From Caryophanales bacterium UBA4100 (GTDB lineage: Bacteria > Bacillota > Bacilli > Paenibacillales > UBA4045): a stretch of 7,379 bases of DNA. Shown here in pieces: positions 1 through 5,773 of the stretch (within the stretch, counting starts at the first letter, position 1; each line of letters begins with the position of its first letter). Below the pieces are notes generated by a model. That model was not told the origin of the DNA, did not search any database, and was given only the letters and a program-made list of their open reading frames with translations. The position numbers were made by a program, and so were the translations under genes. Location of the stretch: assembly GCA_002383285.1 (NCBI GenBank), contig DFXU01000083.1:14644-22022 (forward strand), given 5' to 3'.

Positions 1-465
1 AATCCGCAATTCCACCTCGGGGTCGTGAACATTAACCGATAGATTGTCGATTGCTTGAAGGATAAATCCACCTACCAAGTTATTCATAGCTTGGGAATCA
101 TGCGGGAAAGCTTTGTTCACCCTTCGGACAGAAACTTTAAACGAAGTAGGTTTATGCTTAAGACTATTCATTAGATAAAGTGATGCTTCACGGATAGCTT
201 CTAGGCTTAGCTCACAACGTGATACAGGACTATACGAGAAGATACCGAACGTCCGTGAAATTTGTTCGGCAACCTCTGAGTAAGGTTCACCATTCAGATG
301 AATATATAATCGACCATAGCTAGCTTCGAACTGAATTTGGGGGTGGCTTTCTAATCGCCATCGGAGATGCTCAAGCACCGCACGTTCAAATCGATGACGG
401 TTACGTCCCTTAAGCGTCTGTTCACCCATTCGAACCATTATTATTGGATATTTGATTACTTCCAC
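1..465 (-). CDS. thiI: tRNA 4-thiouridine synthase ThiI, N-terminal part (cut by window edge)
   Basis: The first 155 codons of ThiI, which adenylates U8 of tRNA and transfers sulfur to it, giving s4U; in some bacteria it also serves thiazole synthesis. The visible part covers the N-terminal ferredoxin-like region (VRMGEQTLKGRNRHRFE, about residues 11-27) and most of the THUMP RNA-binding domain (about 62-155, with FKVSVRRVNKAFPHDSQ and the NNLVGGFIL helix). The PP-loop catalytic domain lies outside the window. It follows the cysteine desulfurase with only one base between that gene's TGA and the GTG used here, so it is co-transcribed and probably translationally coupled. The start is uncertain: GTG at 465 is the only usual start codon that keeps the family's first strand (KYPIIMV). 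ATG at 440 would cut that strand. Homologues, as I recall them, begin near the ATC at 456. Identity is confident; the start is not. Confidence 0.9.
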   Translation of the reverse strand, partial: MEVIKYPIIMVRMGEQTLKGRNRHRFERAVLEHLRWRLESHPQIQFEASYGRLYIHLNGEPYSEVAEQISRTFGIFSYSPVSRCELSLEAIREASLYLMNSLKHKPTSFKVSVRRVNKAFPHDSQAMNNLVGGFILQAIDNLSVNVHDPEVELRI

Positions 466-468
466 CTC
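462..468 (-). promoter_or_regulatory. Shine-Dalgarno-like GAGGTGG at the thiI start
   Basis: GAGGTGG overlaps the TGA stop of the cysteine desulfurase gene and also contains the GTG start proposed for thiI. It lies 5 bases before an in-frame ATC (454-456), the right distance for initiation there, but about 22 bases before the first in-frame ATG (438-440), which is too far. It therefore either serves a non-standard start or is coincidental, with thiI initiated by coupling to the stop of the upstream gene. Confidence 0.4.
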
Positions 469-1621
469 ATTTACGTATTAATTGATCTATAGTGTTAGAT
501 ATGGATACTGATAATCCATGTATATTGTCCTTAGAATGCATAGGAGAGAGACTTATTCGAATACCGCACTTAGCTAAATCATGCTCGTAACCCATAGCTA
601 ATAGTGTTCTACTCGGCATATTCTCTCCTGCTGCACATGCAGATTGAGCGGAGACATACAAACCAGCAGACTCCATCGCGTGCACGAATACCTCAGATCT
701 AATTTCGGGAAGACAGAAGTGTACAATATGCGGAAGCATCTGCTCCGTATCTTGAGAGCCAGTTAATATTAATCCTTGCACTTGTTTAAGCTGGTCAACT
801 AAGTATTGTCTGAGCTCAGTTACATAAAGCAAATTCGCAGCGCGCTTCTCGGTACCAATCCTTAATGCTTTTGCCATCCCTACGATTAACGGAACATTCT
901 CTGTACCTGGGCGTAGTCCAAACTCCTGCCCTCCACCGAACAAGACAGGAGTAAGACGAATACTAGGACGTCGATATAGAATCCCTACACCTTTAGGACC
1001 ATGAAATTTATGTGCTGATAGCGTTAATAAATCTATGCCTGCTTGCTCTGGATGGATGGGCAGCTTCCCCGCACTCTGAACGGCATCGACGTGGAATAGA
1101 ATGCGTGGATACTTGGCTAGCACATGACCAATCTCAGCAATAGGCTGAATACGTCCTATCTCATTGCTGACATGCATGACAGAAACAAGAATGGTATCCG
1201 CCCGGATCGCTTGAATGACATCCTCTATTCGAACACAGCCTGTCTGATCTACTGGTAAATAGGTTACCTCAAAGCCTTCACGCTCCAACTGCAAGAAGCA
1301 TTCGTATACCGAAGAATGCTCGATTCGGGAGGTTATTAGATGCTTTCCTCTAGATGCGAATTGGCGTGCACATCCCAATATAGCGATATTATTACCTTCG
1401 GTTCCCCCTGATGTGAATATAATATGTGAAGCTTCTGTATGTAAGCAGACTGCCACAACTTCCCTAGCTTGTTTCATTAGCTTCTCAGCCTCAAGGCCCT
1501 TACGATGTAGCGAAGATGGATTACCATAGTACTCTTCCATTAGCTTAGATACAACATCAATAACCTCCGTGTATGGAGGTGTTGATGCACTAAAATCGAA
1601 GTAACCTTTACAATCCGTCAT
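467..1621 (-). CDS. nifZ: Cysteine desulfurase, NifS/IscS fold, NifZ-type partner of ThiI
   Basis: A 384-residue PLP-dependent enzyme that removes sulfur from L-cysteine, leaving alanine and an enzyme-bound persulfide. Visible class V aminotransferase landmarks are TSGGTEGNN (70-78) for phosphate binding, His102 (IEHSS) stacking on PLP, the NEIG motif (153-156), Asp179 and Gln182 (HVDAVQ), the PLP lysine Lys205 (LSAHKFHGPKG) and RPGTEN (237-242). The persulfide cysteine is Cys329 in SAQSACAAGENMPS. Length is normal for the family. The gene overlaps the upstream transglycosylase by 14 bases and runs into thiI. In B. subtilis a dedicated desulfurase, NifZ, sits beside thiI and feeds it sulfur directly because that ThiI lacks a rhodanese domain; the same arrangement here makes tRNA thiolation the likely role. 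The N-terminal motif FDFSASTPP departs from the commoner YLDNAATTP. A general IscS-like role cannot be excluded. Confidence 0.93.
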   Translation of the reverse strand: MTDCKGYFDFSASTPPYTEVIDVVSKLMEEYYGNPSSLHRKGLEAEKLMKQAREVVAVCLHTEASHIIFTSGGTEGNNIAILGCARQFASRGKHLITSRIEHSSVYECFLQLEREGFEVTYLPVDQTGCVRIEDVIQAIRADTILVSVMHVSNEIGRIQPIAEIGHVLAKYPRILFHVDAVQSAGKLPIHPEQAGIDLLTLSAHKFHGPKGVGILYRRPSIRLTPVLFGGGQEFGLRPGTENVPLIVGMAKALRIGTEKRAANLLYVTELRQYLVDQLKQVQGLILTGSQDTEQMLPHIVHFCLPEIRSEVFVHAMESAGLYVSAQSACAAGENMPSRTLLAMGYEHDLAKCGIRISLSPMHSKDNIHGLSVSISNTIDQLIRK

Positions 1622-2270
1622 TACGTATTCCCATTACCTTTCGTAAATAATTCTGAGTTTCTTTAGGCAATTCACTGTATTGCTCCTGTAATTGTACATC
1701 ATTACTTATTCCTAGCCTATCTATTCTGCCTGGTCCAGCATTATACGCAGCAAGTGCGACTTGTTCATTGCCATCATATTTCTGCATAAGATAAGCAAGA
1801 AATTTCGTACCCCCATTAATATTATCTTGTGGATCGTAAGAATTCTTAACTCCAAGAGAAGCTGCTGTTGCGTCCATTAATTGCATTAAGCCCTTAGCTC
1901 CAGAACGGGAAATCGCATCAGATTTATACCCAGATTCAGTTTGTATAACAGCATGGATTAATTTCGGGTCTACACCGTATTGTTCTGAGGCTTGCTGTAT
2001 AAGTTGGTCATAGTCCGTAACATTCAATAATGGATAATTATTGGATAGCTTTGAGTTCAAGAAGCCTATGTTTCCAGTAGCAGACAACCCATTTAAGTCC
2101 TCAGTGAGTTTATTACTCTCAACGAGTGCTTGTAATAAAGCCACAAACTCATTCTCGGATGTGCCATTCAGTGAATCAGATGAAGTAGAGGAGCGGTCAG
2201 AGAACAAACCGACGCTGTCCATAAATTTGAGCTTTATTAATTGCTCGAGCTGTCTTGGATGAACATTCAT
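1608..2270 (-). CDS. Lytic transglycosylase, SLT family 1 (CwlQ/YjbJ-like), no signal peptide
   Basis: A 220-residue protein whose C-terminal half (about 85-215) is a lysozyme-like SLT domain that cleaves the MurNAc-GlcNAc bond of peptidoglycan, forming a 1,6-anhydro product. The catalytic glutamate is Glu112 in AVIQTESGY. Other family motifs are SGAKGLMQLM (123-132), AAYNAGPG (174-181) and LPKETQNYLRKV (201-212). Residues 1-80 are polar, rich in Ser and Asn, and carry no hydrophobic signal or lipobox, so how the enzyme reaches the wall is unclear; B. subtilis CwlQ/YjbJ is similar in size and domain. The start is supported by GGAGG 11 bases upstream (GGGAGGATAAGAATAAG then ATG). It is the first gene of the unit leading into the desulfurase and thiI, and its last codons overlap the desulfurase start by 14 bases. 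The enzyme family is clear; the biological role (growth, sporulation or germination) is not. Confidence 0.92.
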   Translation of the reverse strand: MNVHPRQLEQLIKLKFMDSVGLFSDRSSTSSDSLNGTSENEFVALLQALVESNKLTEDLNGLSATGNIGFLNSKLSNNYPLLNVTDYDQLIQQASEQYGVDPKLIHAVIQTESGYKSDAISRSGAKGLMQLMDATAASLGVKNSYDPQDNINGGTKFLAYLMQKYDGNEQVALAAYNAGPGRIDRLGISNDVQLQEQYSELPKETQNYLRKVMGIRNDGL

Positions 2271-2367
2271 CTTATTCTTATCCTCCCATGTGCTGATCCC
2301 ACTATATCTTTATATTCTACAACTTATTTCTAATCATGAATAGATAAAGCGTCTTTAAAGAGTGTGC
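2271..2367. other. Short intergenic stretch upstream of the transglycosylase operon
   Basis: AT-rich sequence between a terminator and the transglycosylase start, where a promoter for the transglycosylase-desulfurase-thiI unit should lie. On the minus strand there are TATA-like strings (TATAAA, TATAGT), but none is paired with a good -35 box at 16-18 bases, so no promoter is assigned. Confidence 0.4.
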
Positions 2368-2404
2368 AAAAAGACTGTCAAGTCACAATGCGACCTGACA
2401 GCCT
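2368..2404 (-). terminator. Strong intrinsic terminator closing the DUF1540/membrane-protein unit
   Basis: Read on the minus strand, AGGCTGTCAGGTCGC pairs with GTGACTTGACAGTCT across a 3-base loop (ATT). This gives 15 continuous pairs, three of them G-U, followed directly by TTTTT (2372-2368). It begins 17 bases after the stop of the membrane-protein gene. On the plus strand the same hairpin is followed by only a short T-run, so it acts mainly in the minus direction. Confidence 0.88.
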
Positions 2405-2421
2405 TTATTGTCATAAAGTAT

Positions 2422-2808
2422 TTACAGAATAGCATTACCCATATTGGAGAAGAATGCAATTAACCCTACAGCAATAGCCACAGACCCAAGACCTCTTCGT
2501 CCTCGTAAAAAAGCTACCAAACCAGTTATGACTGCTGCTGGTGCTAATAAGGATGGCCAGATAAACCACGCTGCAATCGACAGCACAACTGCAGTTAAAC
2601 CCCAGCCTCTTCCTTTATCTACTTCTTTGGCAGGGGTATATATCTGATTCCGTTTTTCATTCTGAGTTCGGGTCATTCGTACATCAGCTACCTCTGACGC
2701 AAACTCCTCATCACTCTGAGTATAAAACTTGGGTGCCTCATTATCCGCAGTAAATGCATTCGTTTCAATGTCACTATTCTTCTCTGTTCCCACATTATCG
2801 CTCATCAT
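2422..2808 (-). CDS. Small membrane protein with acidic N-terminus (DUF4190-like)
   Basis: A 128-residue protein of unknown function. Residues 1-65 are hydrophilic and mostly acidic with no hydrophobic segment. Residues 68-125 are hydrophobic: a segment at about 70-86 (LTAVVLSIAAWFIWPSL), a second at 88-101, a basic turn (RGRRG, 102-106) and a last segment at 108-121. The Gly/Ala-rich repeat with GWGL at the start and GLGSVAIAVGLIAFF at the end resembles the DUF4190 pattern of small Gram-positive membrane proteins; that assignment is from memory and tentative. The N-terminal part would be cytoplasmic if the basic turn is also inside. It starts 16 bases after the DUF1540 gene stop, with GAGGAG and AGGG upstream, so the two are co-transcribed. 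A second ATG follows the first immediately and either may be used. The unit ends at the hairpin 2368-2404. Confidence 0.75.
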   Translation of the reverse strand: MMSDNVGTEKNSDIETNAFTADNEAPKFYTQSDEEFASEVADVRMTRTQNEKRNQIYTPAKEVDKGRGWGLTAVVLSIAAWFIWPSLLAPAAVITGLVAFLRGRRGLGSVAIAVGLIAFFSNMGNAIL

Positions 2809-2824
2809 ATGCCCTCATCTCCTC

Positions 2825-3037
2825 TTAAGCCTTCTTGACTTTAAAAGTGTGGCAGCACGTCTTTGAAGAATGTTGTGCATGATCCTGGTGCTCGGTATCA
2901 AAGCCTTCACCCGCAAATTCCGCATTGAATTTCCTGCTTGAATGCGCATCAATATCGATCATAATCATGTCTGCTCCGCATTTGTTATCTGTTTTCCAAT
3001 ATTCACAATTAGCTACGCTACAGGTTACATTCGGCAT
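2825..3037 (-). CDS. DUF1540 domain protein, cysteine-rich
   Basis: A 70-residue protein with the DUF1540 cysteine layout: Cys6 and Cys11 (TCSVANC), Cys20 (NKCGA), then Cys61-Cys62 (KTCCHTF) near the C-terminus, with the hydrophobic strand ADMIMIDIDAH between. The spaced cysteines suggest metal binding or disulfides; the family has no established biochemical function and is common in spore-forming Firmicutes. The ATG at 3037 is chosen over a longer frame (to 3079) because a strong GGGGGGTGAT ribosome site lies just upstream and because the longer N-terminus (MCSDKGNLLRG...) translates through that site and is not family-like. It is the first gene of a two-gene unit with the small membrane protein, with a 16-base gap. 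I see no clear promoter in the 100 bases upstream; a sporulation sigma promoter is possible but not shown. Confidence 0.88.
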   Translation of the reverse strand: MPNVTCSVANCEYWKTDNKCGADMIMIDIDAHSSRKFNAEFAGEGFDTEHQDHAQHSSKTCCHTFKVKKA

Positions 3038-3041
3038 TCGT

Positions 3042-3053
3042 ATCACCCCCCTT
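3042..3053 (-). promoter_or_regulatory. Strong Shine-Dalgarno deciding the DUF1540 start
   Basis: The minus-strand sequence AAGGGGGGTGAT is a close match to the consensus AAGGAGGTGAT and sits about 4-8 bases before the ATG at 3037. It rules out the upstream in-frame start at 3079, which would place this site inside the coding region. Confidence 0.8.
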
Positions 3054-3089
3054 AACAAGTTTCCCTTGTCGGAGCACATTTATTCACAC

Positions 3090-3119
3090 AAATAAGGAGC
3101 CCCATTATATCAGGCCCCT
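3090..3119 (-). terminator. Hairpin downstream of ypuI, probable terminator
   Basis: On the minus strand AGGGGCC (3119-3113) pairs with GGCTCCT (3101-3095), 7 pairs with one G-U, across an 11-base AT-rich loop, followed by TATTTGTGT. It lies 20 bases after the ypuI stop. The T-run is imperfect and the loop contains TATAAT, so part of it could instead belong to a promoter for the DUF1540 gene, although no good -35 box is present. Confidence 0.5.
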
Positions 3120-3139
3120 CATCAATCCACTCTTATAAG

Positions 3140-3640
3140 TTATACCTTCTCACCCTGAAGTCTACGTTGGTTAACATAATCATTCTCATAATATGATAAA
3201 TCTTCACGAAGTTGCTCGTAAATTTTGGATATCTCCATAGTAATATCCCGAACTGCCCGCACAGGCTTCTTCCTAAATCTAATTGCATCCTGTCCCGTGT
3301 ATGCATAACGTCCCTCTTCGGAGTAGCATTCGTTCTTCGGATAGTAAAAAAGGTTAATACATCTGTGATAGGTTTCGTATAACACTTTGCCAGCAGTCTC
3401 TTCATTGAAGATAGGTCTGCGAAGACTAACACCAAGCTTCTCGTAGTATATTTCGGAGAACACAAGTAAGTGCCGTAAGTCGGTCAAGAAACCTTTGTAA
3501 AAATCTACCATTGCTGCATCCTGATCCGTGTAAAGGCTCGGAAGTGAATGATTGTTAAGAAAACCTTCAAGAATTTGAATGGCATGGTTTAACTGCATTT
3601 TGGTTGATTCACATAATAGTTTTGTTTGGTCTAAGGGCAT
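3140..3640 (-). CDS. ypuI: YpuI family protein (DUF3907-like), function unknown
   Basis: A 166-residue soluble protein that I recognise as a YpuI relative; the B. subtilis protein is of similar length and has no firm function. The landmarks I rely on are the N-terminal helix with LEGFLNNHSLPSL (24-36), FLTDLRHLLVFSE (51-63), VLYETYHRCINLFYYPKNE (86-104), RYAYTGQDAIRF (111-122) and REDLSYYENDY (145-155). It is predicted mostly helical, with no signal peptide or membrane segment. The reading frame stays open up to 3847, but ATG at 3640 is chosen because AGGAGGT lies 9 bases upstream and the family N-terminus begins here. It is divergent from the subtilase with a 210-base gap and is followed by a terminator-like hairpin, so it is probably transcribed alone. 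Confidence 0.82.
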   Translation of the reverse strand: MPLDQTKLLCESTKMQLNHAIQILEGFLNNHSLPSLYTDQDAAMVDFYKGFLTDLRHLLVFSEIYYEKLGVSLRRPIFNEETAGKVLYETYHRCINLFYYPKNECYSEEGRYAYTGQDAIRFRKKPVRAVRDITMEISKIYEQLREDLSYYENDYVNQRRLQGEKV

Positions 3641-3648
3641 GATGTTGT

Positions 3649-3655
3649 ACCTCCT
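3649..3655 (-). promoter_or_regulatory. Consensus Shine-Dalgarno AGGAGGT deciding the ypuI start
   Basis: AGGAGGT is followed by eight bases (ACAACATC) and then the ATG at 3640. This near-perfect site fixes the ypuI start and argues that the 69 in-frame codons upstream (3641-3847) are not translated. Confidence 0.85.
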
Positions 3656-3691
3656 GAAATAATCATTAAAACAATCTACCCTCATATCGTA

Positions 3692-3720
3692 ACATAAAAA
3701 AACCACAAAATATACAACAA
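3692..3720 (-). promoter_or_regulatory. Possible sigma-A promoter for ypuI
   Basis: On the minus strand TTGTTG (3720-3715) and TATGTT (3697-3692) are separated by 17 bases. Each box matches four of six consensus positions. The position, about 40 bases before the ribosome site, is sensible. The surrounding sequence is AT-rich, so a chance match is quite possible. Confidence 0.3.
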
Positions 3721-3836
3721 GTGCTTGCTCAATCGCAATCGTATGCATCAAATCATGCACTAAAGGAACCTCATGAAGTACATGCATATTTACCACCATT
3801 CCTTCCCACGCTAAGAGGAGGAATACATCTTGTAAT

Positions 3837-3842
3837 AAGGAG
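3837..3842 (+). promoter_or_regulatory. Shine-Dalgarno AAGGAG of the subtilase gene
   Basis: AAGGAG lies 8 bases before ATG 3851. Another ATG at 3846 is out of frame and hits a stop after 16 codons, so the start at 3851 is preferred. Upstream on the same strand an AGAGGAGG is followed by TTG TAA, which I do not interpret as a gene. Confidence 0.7.
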
Positions 3843-3850
3843 CTCATGCG

Positions 3851-5680
3851 ATGCTATTCAGGACACCTAAATGGATATTTGCTCTGTTACTTCTAATTGG
3901 AATCGGATATATGATATATCCAACAGAGGAGCAACAACAGGACTTAGCTCATAAGCATCCACGCTATGAAACTGCTCAGAAAGTCAGTTTAATCGAGCAA
4001 GATATTCTCGTAACGAATGAATTATGCTTTGAGCAATGTAAGAGAGACTTTAATCGATTATTGCTCGATCTACATCACAACACAGAGCTTGAAGTGAAGG
4101 ACAAGCTGCAACAGCTTAGAGCGGAACATCCTCATATGCTCTCTGTAACATGGTCAAATCCTAAGCATCAACAAGTGATAAGCTCGGGTTCCTATCCTTC
4201 TGGTATACAGGAGAAACTAGAGCCCTATCAGGCCGAGGCTAAACAAGCTCTCGAGAACGGAAAACCGTATCATTCACCTAGTATTCAGATTGGTCAGAAT
4301 CATTACATGGCCTTAGCAGTTCCTGAGCTTGAGGGTGGCGGTCTTATGGGTGTAATTAAACAATCCATTCTAGATCAAATACAAGACCAGCAGAAAAAAA
4401 ATTTACGCTTAGTCCCTTATCCAGCCGAAGGAAATTATCGTGTGGAGTCCGTTGATTCGGATACACAGCGAGATATCAGAGTCGATAACGGCGAAGAGAA
4501 CGCTGGTGTCAGTCATTATCACAAAGAGCAGGTTGTAGTTAAATTTCAAGCTACTCCAAATCAAGCCACGATGGCGAAGATTAAACATGCCATACACTCT
4601 TCTTCCACTAAGAAGCTGGGCTATACGTATGTATTCGAATCACATAAGCTGACTGCTGAACAGATGATCGCCTACTTCAAGAAAGTCGATAATGTGGAAT
4701 ATGTTGAGCCTCATTATTATTACATGACTAATGCTGAGTTGATGCCCAATGATGATTTATACTCTCCTCATCAATGGAATCTGCCAATAACTCAAACCAT
4801 TGAGGGCTGGGGAATATCGAAAGGTAATGAAGATATCATCATAGCCGTACTTGATACAGGTACGGATCTAAATCATCCTGATTTGCAGGGGAGGTTAGTA
4901 ACAGGACTGAATATTATTCAGCCAGAGGAGGAACCCATTGATGATGTAGGGCATGGCACACATGTAACAGGTGTCATATCCGCTACTGTGAATAATTTAG
5001 AGGGTGTTGCCGGCATGACTTGGTACGATAAGGTAATGCCTATAAAGGTATTGGATCAAACAGGAGCTGGGACTACCTATTCAGTCGCTCAAGGTATTAT
5101 TTGGGCTACGGATCATGGTGCCAAAATTATAAATATGAGCTTGGGCAACTATGCACAGGCTGAGTTCCTGCATGATGCAATTCGATATGCCTTCGACAAA
5201 GATGTCGTACTTATAGCAGCAAGTGGTAACGATAATACGGATCAGCCTGGATATCCAGCGGCATATCCAGAAGTATTTGCTGTAGGAGCGACGGACTATC
5301 AAGAGCAACGAGCGCCATTCTCAAATTATGGCTCATATATTGATGTTGCTGCTCCCGGTGTAACTATTGCCAGCACCTATCCTGATAATCAGTATGCGGC
5401 TCTATCGGGTACATCGATGGCTAGTCCTCATGTTGCTGCGCTAGCTGCATTAATACGTTCTGTTAACCCCCTGCTTACGAATGTAGAGGTCATGAAGATT
5501 ATGCGTAACACTGCTGTTGACTTAGGGGAGACCGGAAGGGATGATCTATTCGGTTACGGACAGATCAATGTCAAGCAAGCATTAATTGAGGCGAATAACA
5601 CCAAGAACTCTGTGCGATTGTTCCCAGAGTGGGTTAAGCGTGAAATTCAGAATATTCGCTCGAAGTATACCTCCTCGTAA
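3851..5680 (+). CDS. Membrane-anchored subtilisin-like serine protease with a Cache-like N-terminal region
   Basis: A 609-residue S8 peptidase. Layout: a hydrophobic anchor or signal (residues 7-23, WIFALLLLIGIGYMIYP) with basic residues before it; an extracytoplasmic region (30-190) with a long helix then strands resembling a Cache/PDC sensor (MLSVTWSNPKHQQVISSG, then PYHSPSIQIGQNHYMALAVPE and GGGLMGVIKQSI); a linker; a pro-domain of the fervidolysin/I9 type (225-291, QVVVKFQATPNQ to VEYVEPHYYY); and the catalytic domain (300-580). The triad is Asp335 (AVLDTG), His368 (GHGTHVTG) and Ser522 (GTSMASPHVA), with oxyanion Asn460 (AASGN), so it should be active. There is no clear signal-peptidase site after the hydrophobic stretch, so anchoring is likely. 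The only cysteines are Cys59 and Cys63. Substrate and regulation are unknown. It is divergent from ypuI, convergent with rnpB, and alone on its strand. The peptidase call is secure; the Cache-like reading is inferred from sequence pattern only. Confidence 0.93.
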   Translation: MLFRTPKWIFALLLLIGIGYMIYPTEEQQQDLAHKHPRYETAQKVSLIEQDILVTNELCFEQCKRDFNRLLLDLHHNTELEVKDKLQQLRAEHPHMLSVTWSNPKHQQVISSGSYPSGIQEKLEPYQAEAKQALENGKPYHSPSIQIGQNHYMALAVPELEGGGLMGVIKQSILDQIQDQQKKNLRLVPYPAEGNYRVESVDSDTQRDIRVDNGEENAGVSHYHKEQVVVKFQATPNQATMAKIKHAIHSSSTKKLGYTYVFESHKLTAEQMIAYFKKVDNVEYVEPHYYYMTNAELMPNDDLYSPHQWNLPITQTIEGWGISKGNEDIIIAVLDTGTDLNHPDLQGRLVTGLNIIQPEEEPIDDVGHGTHVTGVISATVNNLEGVAGMTWYDKVMPIKVLDQTGAGTTYSVAQGIIWATDHGAKIINMSLGNYAQAEFLHDAIRYAFDKDVVLIAASGNDNTDQPGYPAAYPEVFAVGATDYQEQRAPFSNYGSYIDVAAPGVTIASTYPDNQYAALSGTSMASPHVAALAALIRSVNPLLTNVEVMKIMRNTAVDLGETGRDDLFGYGQINVKQALIEANNTKNSVRLFPEWVKREIQNIRSKYTSS

Positions 5681-5709
5681 GCTAACTCTGGCTTTCTTTT
5701 TAAATTGAG

Positions 5710-5757
5710 AAAGGTGCATCCATTATGGGTAGAATCACCCATAATGAATGCACCTTT
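5710..5757. terminator. Long inverted repeat, bidirectional terminator between subtilase and rnpB
   Basis: AAAGGTGCATCCATTATGGGT (arm 5710-5730) and its partner at 5737-5757 form 20 of 21 possible pairs, with one C/A mismatch, around a 6-base loop. Each arm ends in an A- or T-run, so the plus-strand transcript ends in CACCTTTAATTT and the minus-strand transcript in CACCTTTCTCAATTT. Position between two convergent genes (30 bases after the subtilase stop, 17 bases past the rnpB 3' end) fits a shared terminator. Confidence 0.8.
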
Positions 5758-5773
5758 AATTTATGTAGGAATA

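Noticed and set aside
2041..2262. Plus-strand frame opposite the transglycosylase N-terminal region
   Set aside because: Low-complexity antisense shadow of a well-supported gene; no ribosome site and no recognisable product.
2444..2647. Plus-strand frame opposite the small membrane protein
   Set aside because: Antisense shadow; composition mirrors the hydrophobic gene and there is no supporting start signal.
3055..3069. Small inverted repeat ACAAG/CTTGT just upstream of the DUF1540 ribosome site
   Set aside because: Only 5 pairs; too short to call an operator or a translational control hairpin without conservation data.
3038..3079. Upstream start for the DUF1540 protein at 3079
   Set aside because: It translates through a strong ribosome site and adds residues not typical of the family.
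3133..3465. Alternative minus-strand frame overlapping ypuI
   Set aside because: Out of frame with the recognised YpuI protein and rich in Arg/Thr as expected of a frame shadow.
3726..3754. Possible plus-strand promoter TTGCTC-17-TCAAAT upstream of the subtilase
   Set aside because: Box matches are poor, especially the -10 element, so it is not better than chance in this AT-rich gap.
3641..3847. In-frame 69-codon N-terminal extension of ypuI, with a hydrophobic stretch (ALVVYFVVFLCYD)
   Set aside because: The consensus Shine-Dalgarno at 3649-3655 and the family N-terminus place the start at 3640; the extension would consume the intergenic region needed for the divergent subtilase and has no ribosome site of its own that I can see.
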